Source: an uncultured Alphaproteobacteria bacterium (lineage in GTDB: Bacteria > Pseudomonadota > Alphaproteobacteria > Caulobacterales > Aquidulcibacteraceae). From it: a stretch of 5,394 nucleotides of DNA. Positions 1-5,315 of this stretch are shown piece by piece. The stretch lies in assembly GCA_937967725.1 (NCBI GenBank), contig CALBSY010000151.1, positions 1-5,394 of the forward strand, written 5' to 3'. The translations under genes and the position numbers were made by a program. Under the pieces are notes generated by a model. It was not told where the DNA came from. It ran no database searches and was given only the letters and a program-made list of their open reading frames with translations. The first letter of the stretch is position 1. Every line of letters starts with the position of its first letter.

Positions 1-744
1 GAGGAAACCGTTGAGCTCGGCAACTCGCCGCAAGCGCCGGTGCGTTACGATTGGCGCGTGATTATGCGCGGCTGGCGGGCGGAGAGCTTGCGCGGCCGTT
101 TCATGCGAGAAGGCGAAGTTGGACTGTTCAGACTCTACGCCGAAGACATCCAGCGGACATTCCCTCACGCACGGCCGTTATCGCAGGAGATCGTCACTGA
201 CGATGTCGCCGCTAACGCCATCACCACCGTGGAGCGCTACGAGATCGCTGACGCCTGGAATCGTCTGCCGGACGGACGTGTGGCGTTTCCGACCCTCGAT
301 TTGTTCATGCGCACTACTTTGGTGAAACTCGACGCCGGCGCACGCAAACTGCCGGTCGATCTCGGTCATGTCGGCAAGGTGACGCGGCGGGTGGAAATCA
401 AAACCGCAGCGCCGTGGCGCATCACGCCGTGGCGGCGCAGCATCGAAGGCTCGACACTGAGCTACGAAACCGAACTGAAGGCGATCAATGATCGCCACAT
501 GGAGATGACGCAAACGCTGGACATTCGCGCCTGGACGCTGCCGGCGGAGGAAGCGCAGGTGTACCGCGACGTGATCGCCGAGTTAGATAAGAGCGATCTT
601 GAACTGGCTAGCGCGTTGAAGAACGGCAAGTTCGCTAAGCGCAGCGGCGCGCAAGATTGGTTGACGCCCTGGGACGCCGTGCGCGTGCTGGTGATCGCCG
701 GGCTCGCCGGTTATTGGTTCGCGCGTTATGCGGGTTTGCTATAA
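1..744 (+). CDS. C-terminal part of a DUF3857/transglutaminase-like protein (5' end outside window)
   Basis: The reading frame is open from base 1 to a TAA at 742-744, so the gene very probably starts upstream of the window. A GTG at 40 is the first start-like codon but falls inside the conserved-looking YDWRVIMRGWRAESLRGRF stretch, so it is unlikely to be the true start. That stretch, followed by a segment of the type TDDVAANAITTVERYEIADAWN, resembles the C-terminal beta-rich part of proteins with an N-terminal DUF3857 domain and a central transglutaminase-like domain; this is recalled family resemblance, not a search result. The last ~23 residues (VRVLVIAGLAGYWFARYAGLL) form one hydrophobic segment ending almost at the stop, consistent with a C-terminal membrane anchor. 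No catalytic Cys-His-Asp triad is visible here because that part would lie upstream. The substrate and role are unknown. It converges with the zinc-finger gene, stop to stop, 2 bases apart. Confidence 0.62.
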   Translation, partial: EETVELGNSPQAPVRYDWRVIMRGWRAESLRGRFMREGEVGLFRLYAEDIQRTFPHARPLSQEIVTDDVAANAITTVERYEIADAWNRLPDGRVAFPTLDLFMRTTLVKLDAGARKLPVDLGHVGKVTRRVEIKTAAPWRITPWRRSIEGSTLSYETELKAINDRHMEMTQTLDIRAWTLPAEEAQVYRDVIAELDKSDLELASALKNGKFAKRSGAQDWLTPWDAVRVLVIAGLAGYWFARYAGLL

Positions 745-746
745 GG

Positions 747-980
747 CTAGTGACCGCCGCCGGCGCCTGCCGCAAGCACGAAACGGCGATCACAATACAG
801 GCACTCGACGAAGGTTTCTTCGCCCATGTCGTAATAGACCACGGGGTGCCCGAGCGCGCCGCCGCCGCCGTCACACTTCACGCGCTTCGACGTCACCTCG
901 ATCACTTCTGGCGCTGGGACGGCGTCCGGATGGCCCGGCGTCATCTGATCGGTGGCGGGATTGTCTGGCAGCTTGCTCAT
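747..980 (-). CDS. Small CHCC zinc-finger protein (NDUFS6-like, zf-CHCC)
   Basis: This is a 77-residue protein. The core from about residue 32 to 69 has the pattern C36-x8-H45-x14-C60-x2-C63, in the context KCDGGGGALGHP ... ECLYCDRRFVL. This is the hallmark of the zf-CHCC family, which includes the mitochondrial complex I accessory subunit NDUFS6 and its short alphaproteobacterial relatives. By family knowledge the four residues bind one zinc ion; a link to assembly or stability of respiratory complex I is plausible but inferred. The first ~30 residues are Pro/Asp-rich and probably disordered, and the C-terminal AAGAGGGH tail is low-complexity. The ATG at 980 is preceded by a purine-rich GAGAGGGA stretch that lies very close to the start, so the ribosome site is modest. 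No other complex I gene is nearby. It is divergent from the ABC ATPase gene, sharing an 89-base gap. Confidence 0.88.
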   Translation of the reverse strand: MSKLPDNPATDQMTPGHPDAVPAPEVIEVTSKRVKCDGGGGALGHPVVYYDMGEETFVECLYCDRRFVLAAGAGGGH

Positions 981-1069
981 TTCCCTCTCGGGCCGGTTGA
1001 AGCGCGAAACGCGCGCACGTACCTAGAGCGCATCGCGCGCCCGCGCAATCGCCCTCCCCCAAGGCATCC

Positions 1070-2026
1070 ATGCTCGCACCCGACAAGCAGCCGCCCGCGT
1101 TCGCCATCGAGGCCAAGGGCCTCGACAAGACCTACCGGGGCCAGGGCAAGGCGCCGGCGATGCACGCGCTAAAGAACGTCAACCTCGCCATTCCACGCGG
1201 CTCATTCTTTGGATTGCTCGGTCCCAACGGCGCCGGCAAGTCGACGTTCATCAACATCCTGGGCGGGCTCGTCATCAAGTCTGGCGGCAGCGCCGCGATC
1301 TGGGGCCACGATATCGACAGCGATCCGATGAATGCACGCGGCGCCATTGGCATCGTGCCGCAAGAGATCAACATCGATCCGTTCTTCACCCCGTCGGAAG
1401 GGCTGGAGCTGCAGGCCGGCTATTACGGCGTGCCTAAGGGCGAACGGCGCACCGAGGAAATCCTGAAGGCGGTCGGCCTTTGGGACAAGCGTAACGCCTA
1501 CGCGCGCACGCTATCCGGCGGCATGAAGCGGCGGCTGCTGGTGGCGAAGGCCATGGTGCATTCGCCGCCCGTCTTGGTGTTGGATGAACCGACGGCTGGC
1601 GTCGACGTCGACCTGCGCCGCCAGCTCTGGGATTATGTGCGCGAACTGCATGCACGCGGCGTTACGATCGTGCTGACAACGCATTACCTCGAAGAAGCGC
1701 AGGAGCTATGCGACACCATCGCCATCATCCACCATGGTGAAGTGATCGCGTGCGAGCCGACGCCCAACCTGATCGGCAGGCTCGACCGCAAGACATTGGT
1801 GGTCACGCCGCAGGCGCCGATTGAACTGCCGTTCGCGGGTTTCGAAGATGTCACCTTCGCGATGCGCCCCTCCGGCGCGTTCGCCGTGACATACAGGACG
1901 AGCGAGCATTCGGTGGAAGAATTGCTCGACCGCGTGCGCGCCAAGGGAGTCGTGATCAAAGATCTATCGATCGACGAGCCCGACCTTGAAGACGTCTTTG
2001 TCGAACTCACCGCCGCGCGCGACTGA
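1070..2026 (+). CDS. ABC-2-type transporter ATP-binding protein (YadG-like)
   Basis: This 318-residue protein is a complete nucleotide-binding subunit of an ABC exporter, acting on the cytoplasmic face of the inner membrane. All ATPase motifs are present: Walker A GPNGAGKST at 51-59 (Lys57), Q-loop Gln98 in IVPQE, signature LSGGM at 148-152, Walker B VLVLDE at 168-173 (Glu173 catalytic), D-loop AGVD and switch His205 in TTHYLEEA. The C-terminal ~100 residues end in the DLEDVFVELT motif typical of ABC-2 ATPases (YadG/CcmA/DrrA-like). The ATG at 1070 follows a weak AAGG at 1061-1064; it leaves only a short N-terminal lead before the domain begins near IEAKGLDKTY, which supports this start. Such ATPases normally sit directly upstream of an ABC-2 permease gene. 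Here the next gene is a CsbD-family protein, so the permease must be elsewhere or missing. The substrate cannot be told from sequence. Confidence 0.95.
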   Translation: MLAPDKQPPAFAIEAKGLDKTYRGQGKAPAMHALKNVNLAIPRGSFFGLLGPNGAGKSTFINILGGLVIKSGGSAAIWGHDIDSDPMNARGAIGIVPQEINIDPFFTPSEGLELQAGYYGVPKGERRTEEILKAVGLWDKRNAYARTLSGGMKRRLLVAKAMVHSPPVLVLDEPTAGVDVDLRRQLWDYVRELHARGVTIVLTTHYLEEAQELCDTIAIIHHGEVIACEPTPNLIGRLDRKTLVVTPQAPIELPFAGFEDVTFAMRPSGAFAVTYRTSEHSVEELLDRVRAKGVVIKDLSIDEPDLEDVFVELTAARD

Positions 2027-2061
2027 AACAAAAGTTACAGTGGATAACGCCAATGCGCACA

Positions 2062-2087
2062 GGAACGTGCGCGCGTGCTTTCGCGTT
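2062..2087 (+). promoter_or_regulatory. Candidate EcfG-type (general stress sigma factor) promoter for the CsbD gene
   Basis: GGAAC at 2062-2066 and CGTT at 2084-2087 are separated by exactly 17 bases. This matches the alphaproteobacterial general-stress (EcfG/SigT/RpoE2) promoter pattern GGAAC-N16/17-CGTT. The predicted transcript start falls near 2094, leaving a leader of about 30 bases before the ATG at 2126. The downstream gene is of a stress-protein family, which fits the promoter type. The -35 element lies in the loop of a perfect 6-bp dyad: GCGCAC at 2055-2060 and GTGCGC at 2067-2072. Whether that dyad binds a regulator is unknown. Confidence 0.72.
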
Positions 2088-2125
2088 GTCGAAAGCCGCG
2101 TTGCGGCCAAACTAAGGAGTAAGCG

Positions 2126-2323
2126 ATGGACTGGGATCGGATCAAAGGCAGCTGGAAGCAATATCAAGGCCGCGCCCGCGAGAAGTGGGGCGAGCTGACT
2201 GATGACGAGCTTTCGCGCGTCAACGGTCAACGCGACCAGCTGGAAGGCCTGATCCAACAACGCTACGGCAAAGCCAAGGACGAAGTCCGCCGCGATGTCG
2301 ACAACTGGCTCAACACGCTCTGA
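2126..2323 (+). CDS. CsbD-family stress protein
   Basis: The 65-residue protein opens with MDWDRIKGSWKQYQG, followed by REKWGELTDDEL and a charged C-terminal helix containing QRYGKAKDEV. These are the recognisable landmarks of the CsbD family, whose founding Bacillus member belongs to the sigma-B general stress regulon; the biochemical role of the family is not established. The protein is small, hydrophilic and predicted mostly helical, with no signal peptide, so it is probably cytosolic. The start is well supported: AAGGAG at 2114-2119 lies 6 bases before the ATG. A candidate EcfG-type promoter sits about 40 bases upstream and an intrinsic terminator follows the stop, so the gene can form a monocistronic stress-induced unit. 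Some read-through from the ABC ATPase gene, which ends 99 bases upstream, remains possible because no terminator is evident between them. Confidence 0.93.
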   Translation: MDWDRIKGSWKQYQGRAREKWGELTDDELSRVNGQRDQLEGLIQQRYGKAKDEVRRDVDNWLNTL

Positions 2324-2345
2324 GCCGGCGCATTTGCGCTGAACG

Positions 2346-2375
2346 AGAGCGGCCCGAACGGGCCGCTCTTTTATT
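2346..2375 (+). terminator. Intrinsic terminator after the CsbD gene
   Basis: A perfect 10-bp stem, AGAGCGGCCC (2346-2355) with GGGCCGCTCT (2360-2369), closes a GAAC loop and runs directly into TTTTATT (2369-2375). It starts 22 bases after the CsbD stop and separates that unit from the P450 gene. Confidence 0.92.
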
Positions 2376-2435
2376 GTCTGGCTAGACGCCACGTCACCTC
2401 GTGAAACAGCGTGCGCGAAGTGCTAGGCTTTGGGC

Positions 2436-2440
2436 GGAGG
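2436..2440 (+). promoter_or_regulatory. Ribosome binding site that fixes the P450 start
   Basis: GGAGG lies 7 bases before the ATG at 2448. This favours that ATG over an in-frame TTG at 2430, which lies upstream of this site and lacks one of its own. The site is the left half of a self-complementary decamer, GGAGGCCTCC (2436-2445). With no loop the decamer cannot fold into a simple hairpin by itself. Confidence 0.8.
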
Positions 2441-2447
2441 CCTCCCT

Positions 2448-3653
2448 ATGTCCGCCCGTCCTCTCTCCGATGCGCCCGCCATCGACTTCGATCTCTCGCC
2501 GGACGCCGACCCGCACGCGGTGCTGCGCGCTCTGCGCGCACAGGCTCCGCTAGCGCGCACCAGCCTCGGTATCGTGCTGGCCCTGCGGCACCGGCATCTC
2601 GAACTCGTCACCAGCGACGCCACGCGCCAGCTCGAAACCGAGACCAAGGTCATGCAGGGCATCACCAGCGGACCGATCTGGGAGATCACGACGTCGGGCA
2701 TGCTGTTCGCCAACGGCGAAGCGCGTGCGCGTCGACGCTCGCCCGTCGCCAAGACGTTCGCGTTCAAGCTGATGGACGCGATGCGCCCCAAGGCCGCGGC
2801 GCTAGCCGCGGAACTCGTCCAACCGCGCATCGGCGCCGGGCCGATCGACTTCGTCAACGATATCGCTGCGCAGATTCCGGCGCGCATCATCGCCGACATT
2901 CTCGGCATCCCGCGCAGCGATCTGCCGGTGTTCATGCAATGGATCGCCGACACCGCTGAGTCGCTCGGCTTCATCGACGTGAGCCGGCGCGAACAGATCG
3001 AGCGCAGCCTCGTTGAATTCAATACCTATGTGGCAGGTCTGCTCGACGACCGCCGCGCCAATCCGCGTGACGACTTCCTGACCGATTACGTGCAGGCCAC
3101 CGCCCGTGACGGCGTGTTGAGCGAAGCCGAGATTCGCACGCAAATTCTCGGGCTGATCCTCGCCGGCTCCGATACGACGCGCGGCTCGCTGTGCATGACG
3201 CTGGCCCACCTGTTGTGTCATCGCGGCCAATGGCGTGCGTTCTGCGCCGATCCGGACGGCCTAAAGAAAGGTGTGGTGGCCGAGGGCCTCCGCTACGAAC
3301 CCATCGTTTCCGGCGTGCCGCGCGTTGCGCTGCACGATCTGGAAATCGATGGCTTTCTGGCCCCCGCCGGCACGCCGATCGCGGTGTCGCTGCTCTCGGC
3401 GCTCCGCGATCCCGACGTGTATGCGGACGCCGATACTTTCGACATCCGCCGTGAAGACCACCCACGCTGGCATCCGATCTTCGGCGGCGGCGCGCATCGC
3501 TGCCTCGGCGAAGCGCTGGCGCGCGCGGAAATGGAGGAAACCCTCGCCACCATCGCCCGCCTTGCGCCGAACACCGAGCTGGTCGGCGAAATCCCGAAAC
3601 TGGCGCCAGGCGCCATTCGTCAGGTCGGCGCCATGCAGGTGGCGTTCGCCTAA
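2448..3653 (+). CDS. Cytochrome P450
   Basis: This is a soluble bacterial-type P450 of 401 residues, a normal length, without a membrane anchor. Family landmarks are all present (numbered from the ATG at 2448): I-helix oxygen-activation motif AGSDTT at 239-244 (Asp242, Thr243), K-helix ExxR as Glu279-Gly-Leu-Arg282, the meander FDIRRED with Arg334, and the heme loop FGGGAHRCLG at 345-354 with Cys352 as the heme thiolate ligand. It should therefore be a catalytically complete monooxygenase that inserts one oxygen atom from O2 into a hydrophobic substrate. It would need electrons from a ferredoxin and ferredoxin reductase, neither of which is encoded here. The neighbours give no pathway, so the substrate (fatty acid, terpenoid, steroid or xenobiotic) cannot be assigned. 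A terminator upstream and a hairpin downstream suggest it is transcribed alone. No P450 family number is claimed. Confidence 0.96.
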   Translation: MSARPLSDAPAIDFDLSPDADPHAVLRALRAQAPLARTSLGIVLALRHRHLELVTSDATRQLETETKVMQGITSGPIWEITTSGMLFANGEARARRRSPVAKTFAFKLMDAMRPKAAALAAELVQPRIGAGPIDFVNDIAAQIPARIIADILGIPRSDLPVFMQWIADTAESLGFIDVSRREQIERSLVEFNTYVAGLLDDRRANPRDDFLTDYVQATARDGVLSEAEIRTQILGLILAGSDTTRGSLCMTLAHLLCHRGQWRAFCADPDGLKKGVVAEGLRYEPIVSGVPRVALHDLEIDGFLAPAGTPIAVSLLSALRDPDVYADADTFDIRREDHPRWHPIFGGGAHRCLGEALARAEMEETLATIARLAPNTELVGEIPKLAPGAIRQVGAMQVAFA

Positions 3654-3654
3654 C

Positions 3655-3688
3655 GAAAACGGCCGGCGCTTCGTCATGCGCCGGCCGT
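3655..3688 (-). terminator. GC-rich hairpin between the convergent P450 and HU genes, oriented as an HU terminator
   Basis: A perfect 11-bp stem is formed by ACGGCCGGCGC (3659-3669) and GCGCCGGCCGT (3678-3688), with an 8-base loop. Read on the minus strand the stem ends in a T run (the AAAA at 3656-3659 on the plus strand), which fits an intrinsic terminator for the leftward HU gene ending at 3741. On the plus strand the stem starts 5 bases after the P450 stop but is followed by CTCGACAA with no T run, so it may act there only as a weak terminator or as a 3'-end protecting structure. Confidence 0.65.
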
Positions 3689-3740
3689 CTCGACAACCCC
3701 GAGAGGTCGTAAATTTTAACTGCGTCGGGTAATGACCGCC

Positions 3741-4133
3741 TTAGCGGCCCATCACTTGCGCCTTCATCACCGCCGATTGGCGGAAAGCGAGCTTCTTCGA
3801 CGCCTTGATCTTCACCGGTTCGCCCGTTTGCGGGTTGCGGCCCATGCGGGCCTTGCGGTGGCGGATCATGATCATGCCGATGTCGCCGATCTTCACCTTA
3901 GCGCCCTTCATCACGTAGGCCTTCACCACGTCGGTGTAGCCTTCGACGAACGCCTTGGCTTCGGACTTCTTCATGCCGAGATGATCGGCCACCGACTGCA
4001 GCAATTGGCTGGCGGTCACCGTCTTGCCGGCCGTAGCGCTGACGCGCACTGCTTTCGCCGGAGCCGCGGCCTTCTTCGCCGCTTTCTTTCTCGCCGGCGC
4101 CTTGCGCGCCGCTTTCTTTGCCTTGCGGGCCAT
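3741..4133 (-). CDS. HU-family DNA-binding protein with histone-H1-like N-terminal tail
   Basis: The protein has 130 residues, about 40 more than ordinary HU. Residues 1-30 are almost only Lys, Arg, Ala and Pro (MARKAKKAARKAPARKK, then KKAAAPAKA), an H1-like basic tail. Residues ~37-130 form the HU/IHF fold: helices around ASQLLQSVADHLGMKKSEAKAF, then IGDIG and a basic beta-arm ending in GRNPQTGE at 98-105, with Pro101 as the expected DNA-intercalating residue. By family knowledge it binds and bends DNA as a dimer in the nucleoid; the tail should add non-specific DNA affinity (inference). The extreme C-terminus, FRQSAVMKAQVMGR, departs from the usual HU ending. The frame is open upstream to an ATG at 4415, but that extra part does not look like HU sequence. 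The ATG at 4133 has AAGAGGGG (4141-4148) 7 bases before it, so I choose this start. Confidence 0.93.
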   Translation of the reverse strand: MARKAKKAARKAPARKKAAKKAAAPAKAVRVSATAGKTVTASQLLQSVADHLGMKKSEAKAFVEGYTDVVKAYVMKGAKVKIGDIGMIMIRHRKARMGRNPQTGEPVKIKASKKLAFRQSAVMKAQVMGR

Positions 4134-4460
4134 GTGCTTTCCCCTCTTCAAAGGTTGTCGTGCGTTAAACTCAACGAACCGCCGGTAAGACGCGGGTTTC
4201 TGAGACCTCTTGCTCACCGCCGGCGCCTGAGGAATGCCATTCAATTCTTGATGGAGCGTGACCGCGCTTCTCCAGAACAGCGCCAAAAACCCACATTTTT
4301 GGGGCTTTTTGGCCTTTGGCGGCGCATTCCCTTGCACGGGACCGGGTGAGTCGCAACGCAAAAATGCTGATTTAGAGCGGTTTTGACCACGAAACGCAGC
4401 TTCGCCGCAGCGCACGCGCGCCGCTTTTCCTTACAAACGCGTCGTAATGGCGCGGGTCGC
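4134..4460. other. Non-coding stretch between the SDR stop and the HU start
   Basis: These 327 bases lie downstream of the SDR gene and upstream of HU, both on the minus strand. They should hold the HU promoter and leader and the end of the SDR transcript. The AAGAGGGG ribosome site of HU is at 4141-4148. An A/T-rich inverted repeat lies at 4282-4313. On the minus strand TCTAAATC (4376-4369) matches 7 of 8 positions of the alphaproteobacterial housekeeping -10 pattern GCTANAWC as I recall it, but no convincing -35 accompanies it, and using it would give a leader of over 200 bases. I find no clear GC-stem-plus-T-run terminator for the SDR and no RNA gene. The minus-strand frame continuing HU upstream is open here but has no family-like sequence. 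Confidence 0.5.
4282..4313. repeat. A/T-rich inverted repeat upstream of HU
   Basis: GCCAAAAA (4282-4289) and TTTTTGGC (4306-4313) form a perfect 8-bp inverted repeat. An inner CCC (4290-4292) can pair with GGG (4302-4304) if the C at 4305 is bulged. A competing 7-bp pairing uses CCAAAAA (4283-4289) with TTTTTGG (4296-4302). The runs of A and T stand out from the GC-rich surroundings. It could be an SDR terminator, a leader structure in the HU mRNA, or bent A-tract DNA bound by a protein; the sequence does not decide between these. Confidence 0.5.
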
Positions 4461-5243
4461 TTAGCGCAGCCCCATGCGAATCGCGCCGTCGAGCCGGACG
4501 TCTTCGCCGTTGAAGTAGGGGTTTCGAATCATCTCCAGCGCCAGCGTTGCGTATTCCTCCGGGCGGCCTAGCCGCTTCGGGAACGGGACGCTCGCGGCCA
4601 ACCCCTCGCGCACCTTCTCCGACGCGGCCAGCATCAGCGGCGTCTCGAAAGTTCCCGGCAGGATCGTGTTGATGCGGATGCCTTCGTTGGCCAAGTCGCG
4701 CGCGATCGGCAGTGTCATGCCCACCACACCGCCCTTGGACGCCGAATACGCCGCCTGCCCCACTTGGCCATCTTCGGCGGCGACCGAAGCGGTCATGACC
4801 ATGGCGCCGCGCTCGCCTTCCTCAAGCGGCTCGAGGCTCAGCATGCCAGCGGCGGACTTAGCCACGCAGCGGAACGTCCCGACCAGATTGATCTGAATGG
4901 TGAGGTTGAAGATTTCGAGCGGGAAGTGACGGATCTCGCCGGTGTCCTTGGCGCGGCTGGCTGTCTTCATGGCCGAGCCGATGCCGGCGCAATTGACCAA
5001 GATACGCTCCTGCCCGTTCACCTTCCGCGCCGCGGCAAACCCGGCGTCCACGCTTTCTTCGCTGGTAACGTCAACCTTGCAGAAGGTTGCGCCCAATTCA
5101 TCGGCGGCGGCGCGGCCGCGATCCTCGTCGCGGTCGAAGATAGCGACCTTGACGCCCTCGGCGCGCAATTTTTCGACCGTCGCCTTACCCAGGCCCGACG
5201 CGCCGCCAGTTACAACCGCAGCGACATCCGATGAAAGACGCAT
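4461..5243 (-). CDS. HSD10-like short-chain dehydrogenase/reductase (3-hydroxyacyl-CoA dehydrogenase type)
   Basis: This is a 260-residue classical SDR with a Rossmann fold. The cofactor motif TGGASGLG is at 12-19; Asp37 ends the second beta strand and predicts NAD(H) rather than NADP(H). NCAG is at 84-87, and the catalytic tetrad is Asn119, Ser153, Tyr166 and Lys170 (YSASK). Several blocks closely match human HSD17B10 and its bacterial relatives: GERGAMVMTASVAAEDGQ, QAAYSASKGGVVGMTLPIAR, the PGTFETP loop and the RLDGAIRM ending. The likely reaction is NAD-dependent oxidation of a 3-hydroxyacyl-CoA (possibly short or branched chain) in the cytosol; related enzymes also oxidise hydroxysteroids, so the substrate is inferred. 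The start at 5243 is supported by GGGAGG (5249-5254) 5 bases before the ATG. A candidate gene end lies 72 bases upstream on the same strand, which could be an operon partner. Confidence 0.93.
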   Translation of the reverse strand: MRLSSDVAAVVTGGASGLGKATVEKLRAEGVKVAIFDRDEDRGRAAADELGATFCKVDVTSEESVDAGFAAARKVNGQERILVNCAGIGSAMKTASRAKDTGEIRHFPLEIFNLTIQINLVGTFRCVAKSAAGMLSLEPLEEGERGAMVMTASVAAEDGQVGQAAYSASKGGVVGMTLPIARDLANEGIRINTILPGTFETPLMLAASEKVREGLAASVPFPKRLGRPEEYATLALEMIRNPYFNGEDVRLDGAIRMGLR

Positions 5244-5315
5244 CGCTTCCTCCCTTGCGCGGCGCGCGCGCCGAGTTGGCTTTTTAGTCGCCGCGGGAAA
5301 GAACGCAACGCGGCG

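Noticed and set aside
997..1025. Possible sigma-70-like promoter TTGAAG-N17-TACCTA before the ABC ATPase gene
   Set aside because: The -10 matches the consensus at only about two positions; too weak to annotate, although a promoter must lie in or near this divergent gap.
2436..2445. Palindrome GGAGGCCTCC covering the P450 ribosome site as a possible regulator site
   Set aside because: It is self-complementary without a loop and easily arises from a GGAGG followed by CCTCC; no longer operator-like symmetry surrounds it.
2430..2447. TTG start for the P450, six codons upstream of the ATG
   Set aside because: The GGAGG at 2436-2440 lies after this TTG and is correctly spaced for the ATG at 2448.
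3019..3696. Long minus-strand open frames across the P450 gene
   Set aside because: Arg-rich low-complexity translations opposite a gene with intact family motifs; typical shadow frames in GC-rich DNA.
4369..4376. Minus-strand TCTAAATC as the HU -10 element
   Set aside because: It fits the -10 pattern well but no credible -35 is present at the right spacing, and it would imply a leader of more than 200 bases; kept only as a remark in the intergenic entry.
4134..4415. In-frame upstream extension of HU to an ATG at 4415 (224 residues in all)
   Set aside because: The extra 94 residues have no HU-like or low-complexity-tail character, while the ATG at 4133 has a strong, well-spaced ribosome site and starts directly at the basic tail.
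5261..5272. GGCGCGCGCGCC palindrome upstream of the SDR
   Set aside because: A simple alternating GC run that is self-complementary by composition, with no flanking symmetry or promoter evidence.
5289..5315. CGCCGCG/CGCGGCG inverted repeat between the SDR and the putative upstream gene end
   Set aside because: A 7-bp GC stem with a 13-base loop and no T run; likely compositional.
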